Below the pieces are notes generated by a model, which made no database searches, had not been told where the DNA came from, and saw nothing but the letters and a program-made list of their open reading frames with translations. Of a stretch of DNA of 64,000 nt, positions 27,595 to 36,100 are shown in pieces (position 1 is the stretch's first letter; each line of letters opens with the position of its first letter). The position numbers were made by a program, and so were the translations under genes. Origin of the DNA: Streptomyces sp. NA02950 (GTDB lineage Bacteria > Actinomycetota > Actinomycetes > Streptomycetales > Streptomycetaceae); assembly GCF_013364155.1 (NCBI RefSeq), contig NZ_CP054916.1:6011001-6075000 (forward strand), written 5' to 3'.

Positions 27595-30357
27595 ATGACG
27601 TACTCCACGCCCCGGCTGCCCCGCGCCGCCCGGCTGATCGCACCGCTTGTCGTCTGCGGGCTGATCGCCGCGGTGCCCACGGCCTCGGCCGGACCCCTGC
27701 CCGAACCGTCCCCGGCGGCCAAGGGGGGTGAGGGCGCGGGGTCCTGTCTGCGCGGCCCCAGCGGCCCCAGCCACTCCGGCGGCCGGGCGTCCGACGGCTG
27801 GTCGCTGTCGTCCACCCGGAGCGATCCGAAGGACAGCTACCACGCCTACGTCGGCAACGGATACCTCGGACAGCGGGTCCCGCCCCAGGGCACCGGCTAC
27901 ACCGGAGGCGGTGACAAGACCGGCTGGCCGCTGTTCACCCCGCGCTACGACGGCTCCTTCGTCTCCGGGCTCTACGCGCACAACCCGAAGACCACCGACA
28001 ACCGGCAGGTCGCCGCGGCCATCCCGACCTGGTCCACCCTGGAGGTGGCCACCGGGGGCACCGCGGGCGAGACCTTCGGCTCGGGGACGCCCGCCGGCCG
28101 GATCTCCCACTACCGGCAGACCGTCTTCATGCGCTGCGGTCTGGTGCGCACCTCGCTCACCTGGACCGCCTCCGACGGCCGCGCCACCGACCTCACCTAC
28201 GACGTGCTCGCGGACCGCCGCGACGCGCATGTCGGCGCCGTACGGCTGCGGATGACCCCGCACTGGAGCGGGAACGCCACCGTCACCGACCGGCTGGACG
28301 GACGCGGCGCCCGGCGGCTGACACGGACCGGTGGCGGTGCCCACCGGGGCGGTTCGGTGGACGTCGCCTTCCGCGCCGACGGCACCCGCACCGACGGGGC
28401 CGTGGCCTCCACCCTGCGCCCCGGCCACGGGGTCCGGGCGCGGCCCCAGGGAACCCCCGGCACAACCGGCGAGCTGAGCGCACGTCAGGCCCTGCGCTTC
28501 CCGGTCCAGCGCGGCCGCTCCTACGGATTCACCAAGTACGTCGGCGTCGACACCGCCCTGACCTCCCACTCCCCGCGCGCCGACGCCCTCACCGCCTCCC
28601 GGCGCGCCGCGGGCCGCGGCTGGGACACGCTGTTCGCGTCGCACTCGGCCGCCTGGCGGAAGCTGTGGCGCTCGGACGTCGAGGTGGCCGGGCGGGATCA
28701 GGCCGACATGCAGTCCTGGGTGCGCTCGGCCCGGTACGGGCTGCTGTCCGCCACCCGCGCCGGATCCCGCAACAGCATCGCGCCCACCGGGCTGACCAGT
28801 GACAACTACGGCGGTCTGGTCTTCTGGGACGCCGAGACCTGGATGTACCCGGGACTGCTCGCCTCGCACCCCGAGCTCGCCAAGTCCGTGGTGGAATACC
28901 GCTACAAGACCCGCGCGGGCGCCCGCGCCAACGCGCGCAAGCTCGGCTACCCGGGCCTGTTCTACCCCTGGACCAGTGCGAGCAAGGGCGGGCTGTGGAC
29001 CGAGTGCCACAGCTGGGACCCGCCGCACTGCCGTACCCAGAACCACCTCCAGAGCGATATCGCCCTCGCCGCCTGGCAGTACTACCAGGCGACCGGGGAC
29101 ACCCACTGGCTGCGCGACCGCGGCTGGCCGGTGCTCAAGGGGATCGCCGAGTTCTGGGCCGGGCGTGCCACCCGCAACGACGACGGCAGCTACTCGGTCA
29201 AGAACGTCGCCGGACCGGACGAGTACAGCAACGGCGTCGACGACGCGGTCTTCACCAACGCGGGCGCCGTCACCGCGCTGCGCCACGCGGTCCGCGCCGC
29301 CCGTCTGCTCGGGAAGGACGCCCCCGCCTCCTGGACCCGGGTCGCCGACCGGCTGCGGATCCCCTTCGACAAGAAGAAGGGAGTCTTCCAGCAGTACCGC
29401 GGCTACAAGGGCTCGATGATCAAGCAGGCGGACACCGTGCTGCTGATGTACCCGCTCCAGTGGCCGATGTCCGGCAAGACGGCCGCCCGGACGCTCGACC
29501 ACTACGCGGCGCGCACCGATCCGGACGGCCCGGCCATGACGGACTCGGTGCACGCCATCGACGCCGCCGCGATCGGCGAGCCCGGCTGTTCCTCGTACAC
29601 CTATCTCATGCGCTCCATCAAGCCGTTCGTCCGCGGCCCGTTCCGCCAGTTCTCCGAGGCGCGGGGGCAGAAGGCCGGTGCGCAGGATCCGTTGGCCGGT
29701 TCCCCGGCGCAGGACTTCCTCACCGGGAAGGGCGGTTTCCTCCAGGTCTTCACCCACGGGCTGACCGGGCTGCGGATGGAGGAGGACCGGGTGCGGCTGA
29801 ACCCCGTGCTGCCGCCGCAGCTCCACGACGGTGTCACTCTGCGGGGCTTGCGCTGGCAGGGGCGTAGCTACGACGTGGCGATCGGCCCGCGGGAGACGAC
29901 GGTGCGGCTGACCGGCGGTGCGCCGTTCACGATCGAGACACCGCGGGGCGGGAAGCAGATCGTGAGCCGGGACGCCCCCGCGGTGCTCAAGACCCGCCGT
30001 CCCGACCTGGAGCCGACGGCCAACCTGGCCCGCTGTGTGAAGGGGACGGCGAGTTCGGAGGAGCCGGGCATGTACGCGGGTGCCGCCCTGGACGGCAGCG
30101 CGGCCACCGCCTGGGTGCCCGACGCGGCCGAGGGAACGCTCACCGCCGATCTCGGCCGGGTGGTGCGCGCCGCGGAGGTCGCCCCGGCGTGGACCTCCGT
30201 CCGGCCCGCCTCGTACCGGGTGCGGACCTCGCTCGACGGCCGCCACTGGGATGCGGCGGGGGCGGGCCCGGCCCGCTATGTCCGGGTCACGGTGCGGTCG
30301 GCGGACGACAAGAAGCGCGCGGGCATCGAGGAGTTGAGGGTGACGCGCGGCGACTGA
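27595..30357 (+). CDS. Secreted GH65 (acid trehalase-like) enzyme with C-terminal discoidin-like domain
   Basis: 920 aa from ATG 27595 (CGGAGAA upstream). Residues 1-33 are a signal peptide ending at PTASA. An N-terminal GH65 beta-sandwich (about 55-360) carries YVGNGYLGQRVPP. The (alpha/alpha)6 barrel (about 370-690) has DNYGGLVFWDAETWMYPGLL, WTECHSWDPPHCRTQNHLQSDIA and AGPDEYSNGVDDAVFTN, with Glu543 of GPDEY in the family's general-acid position. A C-terminal sandwich follows. The last about 110 residues (NLARCVKGTASSEEPGMYAGAALDG) look like an F5/8-type carbohydrate-binding module. Secretion favours hydrolysis of extracellular trehalose or a related disaccharide over phosphorolysis; exact substrate unknown. 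Confidence 0.9.
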   Translation: MTYSTPRLPRAARLIAPLVVCGLIAAVPTASAGPLPEPSPAAKGGEGAGSCLRGPSGPSHSGGRASDGWSLSSTRSDPKDSYHAYVGNGYLGQRVPPQGTGYTGGGDKTGWPLFTPRYDGSFVSGLYAHNPKTTDNRQVAAAIPTWSTLEVATGGTAGETFGSGTPAGRISHYRQTVFMRCGLVRTSLTWTASDGRATDLTYDVLADRRDAHVGAVRLRMTPHWSGNATVTDRLDGRGARRLTRTGGGAHRGGSVDVAFRADGTRTDGAVASTLRPGHGVRARPQGTPGTTGELSARQALRFPVQRGRSYGFTKYVGVDTALTSHSPRADALTASRRAAGRGWDTLFASHSAAWRKLWRSDVEVAGRDQADMQSWVRSARYGLLSATRAGSRNSIAPTGLTSDNYGGLVFWDAETWMYPGLLASHPELAKSVVEYRYKTRAGARANARKLGYPGLFYPWTSASKGGLWTECHSWDPPHCRTQNHLQSDIALAAWQYYQATGDTHWLRDRGWPVLKGIAEFWAGRATRNDDGSYSVKNVAGPDEYSNGVDDAVFTNAGAVTALRHAVRAARLLGKDAPASWTRVADRLRIPFDKKKGVFQQYRGYKGSMIKQADTVLLMYPLQWPMSGKTAARTLDHYAARTDPDGPAMTDSVHAIDAAAIGEPGCSSYTYLMRSIKPFVRGPFRQFSEARGQKAGAQDPLAGSPAQDFLTGKGGFLQVFTHGLTGLRMEEDRVRLNPVLPPQLHDGVTLRGLRWQGRSYDVAIGPRETTVRLTGGAPFTIETPRGGKQIVSRDAPAVLKTRRPDLEPTANLARCVKGTASSEEPGMYAGAALDGSAATAWVPDAAEGTLTADLGRVVRAAEVAPAWTSVRPASYRVRTSLDGRHWDAAGAGPARYVRVTVRSADDKKRAGIEELRVTRGD

Positions 30358-30453
30358 GCGGTCGGCGGGGGTGTCGTACGGCGGCGTGCACAGGGAGTCA
30401 AGAACTGTGCAGAGGATGCCAACGACATCCCCGTCCCCGTCGGGCCATGCTGA

Positions 30454-31476
30454 TCAGGTCAGGTAGGCAGGGCTTTGACGGGGGGAGCCCTGCCTGCCTG
30501 TGACCAGCGCCTCCTGGCGGAAGTCCCGGGGCGCGACGCCATAGGCGCCGCGGAACGCACGGCTGAAGTCCGCCGCGTGACTGAACCCCCAGCGGGCGGC
30601 GATGGCGTGGATGGGGGTGTCGCTCTGCGCGGGGTCGGCGAGGTCACGACAGCAGCGCTCCAGCCGCTGGCCGCGGATCCACGCGGAGACGGTGTGCCCC
30701 TCCTGCTCGAAGAGGCGGTAGAGGTATCTCAGCGAGATGTGATGGGCTGCGGCGACCGAGGCGGGGCTCAGCTCGGGCCGGTGCAGATTCCGCTGGACAA
30801 AATCCTCGATCCGCAGGAACAGGGTGCGGCGGCGGCTCTCGGGGGTGATGGCCGGTGCGTTCACGCCGTCCCCGGCGTCCAGCTCATGGGCGAGCAGCGC
30901 GGTGAGCAGATCGAGCAGTACGGTGCCCAGCCGCGGGGCGTCGGACGGCCGCAGACCGTCAACCTCGGTCGCCAGCCGGGTGAGGAAGTCGGCGAGCATC
31001 GCCCCTATCCCCTCCCGCCCCGACAGACGGCGCCCGAGCAGCCGGTCGAGCTCGGCCGCCGGGAACGGCAGCAGCGACGGCCGGATCGCCACCGACATCT
31101 CCTCCACCCGGCCCCGCACACTGGCCCCGTGGTACGGGTGGGAGGTGGAGGTGAGCATGAACTGCCGTACCCCCAGGGTGGTGTTCCACCCCGCGTGCGA
31201 CAGATCCGTCTCCCCGCGCACCACCAGCAGCAGGTGGTACAGCCCCGGGTCCGAGCGCCGGATGTGCGCCGCCGACCGGTGGTTCCGCAGGGACGGCATG
31301 GAGGTGTAGGAGAGCTGGACATCGCCCAGGCCGACGCCTCTCATGGTGGCGTCGAAATCGTGCTCGTGGTCGGAGCGCAGCTCCACCGGGATCGACACCT
31401 CGTCGGCCAGGGCACGCCACGCCGCGAACCGCTCCGTGGGCGGGATGTTGTCGTAATGGAGCGCCATCCCCGTCAT
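30454..31476 (-). CDS. AraC-family regulator
   Basis: 340 aa from ATG 31476, following GGGAGGGTG; ATG 31467 is an alternative. The N-terminal part (about 1-210) is an AraC_binding_2/FeaR-type sensor domain (NIPPTERFAAWRALADEV, HIRRSDPGLYHLLLVVRGE). The C-terminal HTH_18 domain (about 230-325) has ISLRYLYRLFEQEGHTVSAWIRGQRLERC and AIAARWGFSHAADFSRAFRGAYGVAPRDFR. Target and effector are unknown. It is convergent with the GH65 gene; the spacer upstream (31477-31902) has no gene that explains its role. Confidence 0.9.
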   Translation of the reverse strand: MTGMALHYDNIPPTERFAAWRALADEVSIPVELRSDHEHDFDATMRGVGLGDVQLSYTSMPSLRNHRSAAHIRRSDPGLYHLLLVVRGETDLSHAGWNTTLGVRQFMLTSTSHPYHGASVRGRVEEMSVAIRPSLLPFPAAELDRLLGRRLSGREGIGAMLADFLTRLATEVDGLRPSDAPRLGTVLLDLLTALLAHELDAGDGVNAPAITPESRRRTLFLRIEDFVQRNLHRPELSPASVAAAHHISLRYLYRLFEQEGHTVSAWIRGQRLERCCRDLADPAQSDTPIHAIAARWGFSHAADFSRAFRGAYGVAPRDFRQEALVTGRQGSPRQSPAYLT

Positions 31477-31902
31477 CACCCTCCCGTATCAGGCCGTCGC
31501 TCAGTGCGATCATCCCCAGCGGCCATCAATGTTTGATGAACGGTTCGGTAGTGAACAGTCCGCATCCGCCCGATTCCGCGTGCACCCGTCCGATCCCCTG
31601 TGCGCCCTTGCCGGTACGGGCGGTCGATGCGTCTCGCGCTGCCAACTCCCAGCGCGCACCCGGAGGCTCCTCCTCCTGGGCCCACTCCGGCTCCACTCCG
31701 GGACCGCCGAGGAAGACCGAGGTGGTGCGCCCCGCCACGCGTGGCAGATGGTCCGGGCCCGTCGTGGGGCCCCACCGCCTGGCGCCACACGGTCACGCGG
31801 TCCGGCCGCCGGCCGCCCGCCTGGATCACCAGCGCGTTCTCCCCGCCCTCGGGGTCCGCCGCGCCCCTGGCCGGCACACCCGATCGTCAGGCCGACAGGC
31901 CC
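31477..31902. other. Gene-poor stretch upstream of the AraC gene
   Basis: About 426 bp between two minus-strand genes. Several short overlapping frames exist on the minus strand, with protein-like patches in different frames (GGENALVIQAGGRRPDRVTVW near 31840; VFLGGPGVEPEWAQEEEPPG near 31700). They might be remains of one degraded gene, but I cannot join them or name a family. The AraC promoter should lie at its left end. Confidence 0.4.
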
Positions 31903-32670
31903 TCACGGCGCCGTCAGGATGCGGGGGCCGTCCTCGGTGACGGCCACCGTGTGCTCGCTGTGGGCGGCGCGGGTGCGGTCGGCGGTGCGGAGGGTCCAGC
32001 CGTCGGGGTCGGTGGTGTAGGCGTCCAGGCCGCCCGCCAGGAACATCGGCTCGATGGCGAGCACCAGCCCGTGCCGCAGCGGCAGCCCCCGGCCGGGGCG
32101 GCCCTCGTTGGGCACCGGTGGGTCCTCGTGCATCCGGCGGCCGATGCCGTGGCCGCCGAAGTCCGCGGGCATGCCGTAGCCCGCGGCGCGGCCGACCGAG
32201 CCGACGGCGTGCGAGATGTCACCGAGGCGCGCCCCGACGACGGCCGCCTCGATGCCCGCCGCCAGGGCCCGCCGGGTGGCCTCGATCAGCCGCAGATCGT
32301 CCGGGCGCGGGGTGCCGACGGTGAAGCTGACGGCGGCGTCGCCGGTCCAGCCGTCGACCGTCGCACCGCAGTCGATGCTCACCAGGTCGCCGTCGCGCAG
32401 CCGGTAGCCGTCCGGGATGCCGTGGACGATCGCGTCGTTGACCGAGGCGCAGATGACCGCGGGGAAGGGGGTCGGCGCGAACTGCGGCCGGTAGCCGAGG
32501 AACGGGGAGCTTGCCCCGGCCTCGTGCAGTACGGTCCGTGCCGTCTCGTCCAGTTGGTGCAGTGAGACGCCCACCGCGGCCGTTTCCCGGACCGCGGCGA
32601 GCGCGGTGGCCACGACCCGGCCCGCCTCGCGCATCGCGTCCAGGGACGCGTCGGTCTTGATCTCCACCAT
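31903..32670 (-). CDS. map: Type I methionine aminopeptidase (extra copy)
   Basis: 255 aa from ATG 32670 (GGCGGCGACCG before it). Metal ligands and motifs of MetAP are present: VICASVNDAIVHGIPD, LVSIDCGATVDGWTGDAAVSF, GHGIGRRMHEDPPVPNEG, LAIEPMF and AHSEHTVAVTEDG. It removes N-terminal Met from new proteins. Streptomyces usually carry a housekeeping map in the ribosomal-protein region; this copy stands alone and is divergent from a small XRE regulator, so it is likely an inducible accessory paralogue. A self-resistance role against MetAP inhibitors is speculation. Confidence 0.92.
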   Translation of the reverse strand: MVEIKTDASLDAMREAGRVVATALAAVRETAAVGVSLHQLDETARTVLHEAGASSPFLGYRPQFAPTPFPAVICASVNDAIVHGIPDGYRLRDGDLVSIDCGATVDGWTGDAAVSFTVGTPRPDDLRLIEATRRALAAGIEAAVVGARLGDISHAVGSVGRAAGYGMPADFGGHGIGRRMHEDPPVPNEGRPGRGLPLRHGLVLAIEPMFLAGGLDAYTTDPDGWTLRTADRTRAAHSEHTVAVTEDGPRILTAP

Positions 32671-32722
32671 CGGTCGCCGCCTTTCGTCTCCGTCGGGGCG
32701 CACCTCCGGCGTCCCAATTCTT

Positions 32723-32738
32723 ATACCGGTATTAGTAT
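32723..32738. promoter_or_regulatory. Palindrome and -10 between map and the XRE gene
   Basis: ATACCGGTAT (32723-32732) is a perfect 10-bp palindrome 53 bp before the map start. It abuts TAGTAT (32733-32738), a -10 ending 7 nt before the XRE start ATG, suggesting a leaderless XRE mRNA. The XRE protein is the likely ligand. Confidence 0.5.
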
Positions 32739-32745
32739 CACGGTC

Positions 32746-33033
32746 ATGGTGCGCACCCCTCTGACCCCGCTGGAACGTGAACGCGGCCGCTTCCTCGGCG
32801 TCCTGCTGCGGCAGGCCCGCGGCGAACGCAGCATGGCCGAGATCGCCGCCGCGGCCGGGATCTCCGCCGAAACCCTCCGCAAGATCGAGACCGGCCGGGC
32901 CCCGACCCCCGCGTTCTTCACCATCGCCGCCCTGGCCACCACCCTCGGCCTCGGCCTGGACGAGATCGCCGCGCGCTGCGCCGCGGTCTCCGAGCCACCA
33001 GAGGAGGACAGCGCCGACAGCGCAGCGGCATGA
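32746..33033 (+). CDS. XRE-family regulator
   Basis: 95 aa. An HTH of the lambda-Cro type fills residues about 15-70 (LGVLLRQARGERSMAEIAAAAGISAETLRKIETGRAPTPAFFTIAALATTLGLGLDEIAARC). The short acidic tail has no sensor domain. It is divergent from the map paralogue with a palindrome between them, so it probably controls map and itself. There is no ribosome site before ATG 32746, consistent with a leaderless message. Confidence 0.88.
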   Translation: MVRTPLTPLERERGRFLGVLLRQARGERSMAEIAAAAGISAETLRKIETGRAPTPAFFTIAALATTLGLGLDEIAARCAAVSEPPEEDSADSAAA

Positions 33034-33146
33034 CCCGGCCCGCTCCGGGTGCCCGTCCCAGGGCGGCTTTTGTTGCGGCAGGATGAAATCCGCACATCTG
33101 TGTGTTGGTGCCTTCCGGCAGGACGTGGAGACCGGAAGGACACGGG

Positions 33147-36100
33147 GTGACGGACGTAGTGGCGGACGAGCCGGGGACACAACAGGGCTGGGTACGGCGG
33201 CTGACCCGCTGGTGCTGGCGGTACCGGCGCAATGTGCTGCTGGCCCTCGGCTCCTCGCTCGGCGGGATGGCCGTCATGGCGCTCGTCCCGCTCGTCACCA
33301 AGCTGATCATCGACGACGTGATCGTGGGCCATGACCGGTCGATGGCCCCCTGGGCCACCCTGCTGGTCGTCGCCGCCCTCGCGGTCTACGCCTTCACCTA
33401 CGTCCGCCGCTACTACGGCGGACGGCTCGCGCTCGACGTCCAGCACGATCTGCGCACCGAGATGTACGCCTCGATCTCCCGGCTCGACGGCAGCCGCCAG
33501 GACGAGCTGTCCACCGGCCAGATCGTCGGCCGCGCGACCAGCGACCTCCAGCTGATCCAGGGCCTGCTGTTCATGGTGCCGATGATGATCGGCAACGTGC
33601 TGCTCTTCCTGGTCTCCCTCGTGGTGATGGCGGTGCTCTCACCGATGCTCACCGTGGTCGCGCTCGCCGTCGCCCCCGCCCTGTGGATCGTCGCCTCGCG
33701 CAGCCGCGTCCGGCTGTTCCCTGCCACCTGGCACGCCCAGGGGCAGGCGGCCGCCGTGGCCGGGGTCGTCGACGGGGCCGTCACCGGTGTCCGTGTCGTC
33801 AAGGGCTTCGGACAGGAGGGCCAGGAGACCGGCAAGCTGCGCGAGGTCAGCCGCGGCCTGTTCGCCGCCCGGCTGCGCACCGTCAAGCTGAACTCCCGCT
33901 ACACCCCCGCCCTCCAGGCCGTGCCCGCGCTCGGCCAGGTCGCCATGCTGGCGCTCGGCGGCTGGATGGCCACCCGCGGTCAGATCACCCTCGGCACCTT
34001 CGTCGCCTTCTCCACCTATCTCGCCCAGCTGGTGGGACCGGTCCGGATGCTCACCATGATGCTGACCGTCGGCCAGCAGGCACGGGCCGGAGTGGAGCGC
34101 GTCTTCGAGCTCATCGACACCGAGCCCGCCATCGAGGAGCGCCCCGACGCGCGGGAACTGCCCGCGGACGCGCCCGCCACCGTCGAGTTCGACCGGGTCA
34201 CCTTCGGCTACGACCCCGCCCGCCCGGTGCTCTCCGAGGTCTCGCTGCGGATCGAGCCGGGAGAGACCCTGGCCGTCGTCGGCGCCTCCGGAAGCGGCAA
34301 GTCCACCCTGTCGATGCTGCTGCCGCGCTTCTACGACGTGACCTCCGGCGCGGTCCGGGTCGGCGGCCACGACGTACGCGAGCTGACGTACGCCTCGCTG
34401 CGCGCGGCGATCGGACTGGTGCCTGAGGACAGCTTCCTCTTCTCCGACACGGTGCGTGCCAACCTCGCCTACGGGCTGCCGGACGCCACCGAGGAGCGGA
34501 TCCGCGCCGCCGCCCGCGCCGCCCAGGCCGACGGCTTCGTCTCCGCGCTCCCCGACGGCTACGACACCCAGGTCGGCGAGCAGGGGCTCACCCTCTCCGG
34601 CGGTCAGCGCCAGCGCCTGGCCCTGGCCCGGGCGATCCTCACCGACCCCCGGCTGCTGGTCCTCGACGACGCCACCTCGGCGGTCGACGCCCGGGTCGAG
34701 CACGAGATCCACGAGGCGCTGCGCGGGGTGATGGCCGGACGCACCACCCTGCTGATCGCCCACCGTCTGTCCACCCTGGCGCTCGCCGACCGGGTCGCGG
34801 TCCTCGACCGTGGCCGCCTGGTGGACATCGGCACCGACGAGGAGCTGCGAAAGCGGTGTGCGCTGTACCGGCGGCTGCTCACCGACCCGGACGAGCTCAG
34901 CGGCATCACCCGCGACCCGGCCGGGCGCCTCGCCGCCCGCGACGGTGACGGCTCCGGCCGCACCGCACCGGTGGCGGAGGACCGGACCGGCCACCGGCCG
35001 TGGGAGGTGTCCGCCACGGCCGGGGCCTTCGGCGGTGAGGCGTCGGCCACGGGGCTGGCCGAACCGGACCTCGACGGCCACCGGCCGGCCGGTGCGGTGG
35101 CCGCCGGCGGGCGTCCGGACCGGTCCGGGTACGAGACCGCCGCCACCGGTACCGCCGGACCCGCCCTCGGCGCCGCGCCGTCGGCGGACGGCGACCGCGC
35201 GGCCGGGGACACCCCCGATCTCGCCGGGCTGACCGCCGCGGCCCGGCGGCGGCCGCACGGCGGCGACGACCCCGAGCACGCCGCCGCGGCCGACGGCGCC
35301 GAACCGGCCGCCGCCCCCGCCGTGACCCCCGAACTGTGGGTACGGCGCGCGGGCGAGGACTCCGGACCCGCCGTCGGGAACGGCGGCACCACCGCCTCCG
35401 CCCCCGCCCCCGGGATCGCCGGGGCGCTCGCCGGGATGCCCGCCACCCCCGAGCTGCTCGCCAAGGTGGAGGCCCTGCCGCCCGCCACCGACACCCCCGA
35501 CGTCGACGAGGAGCGCGCCGTGCGCCCCGAGAAGGCGTACGGGCTGCGGCAGTTGCTGCGCGGTTTCGGCGCGCCGCTGCTGGTCTCGCTGCTGCTGGTC
35601 GCCGTCGACGCCCTCGCCGGGCTGCTGCTGCCGGTCCTCATCCGGCACGGCATCGACGAGGGTGTCCAGCGGCTGGCGCTGGGGGCGGTGTGGGCCGCGT
35701 CCGGGCTCGCGCTCCTCGTCGTGCTCGCCCAGTGGGCCGCGCAGATCGGCGAGACCCGGATGACCGGACGCACCGGTGAGCGGGTGCTGTACGCCCTCCG
35801 CGTCAAGATCTTCGCGCAGTTGCAGCGGCTCGGACTCGACTACTACGAGCGCGAGTTGACCGGCAAGATCATGACGCGGATGACCACGGATGTGGACGCG
35901 CTGTCGACGTTCCTCCAGACAGGTCTGGTCACCGCCGTGGTCAGCCTGCTCACCTTCTTCGGCATCCTGGTCGCGCTGCTGGTCATCGACGTCCAGCTGG
36001 CGCTGGTGGTCTTCGCGACCCTGCCGCCGCTGATCATCGGCACGGTCTTCTTCCGGCGGCGGAGCGTCAAGGCGTACGAGCTGGCGCGCGAGCGGGTCAG

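Noticed and set aside
27415..30246. 943-codon minus-strand frame opposite the GH65 gene
   Set aside because: No recognisable motif; the plus strand carries signal peptide, GH65 motifs, promoter and ribosome site.
30465..30495. Hairpin AGGCAGGGCT / AGCCCTGCCT as terminator of the GH65 or AraC gene
   Set aside because: It lies inside the last codons of the AraC gene, so a terminator role there is unlikely.
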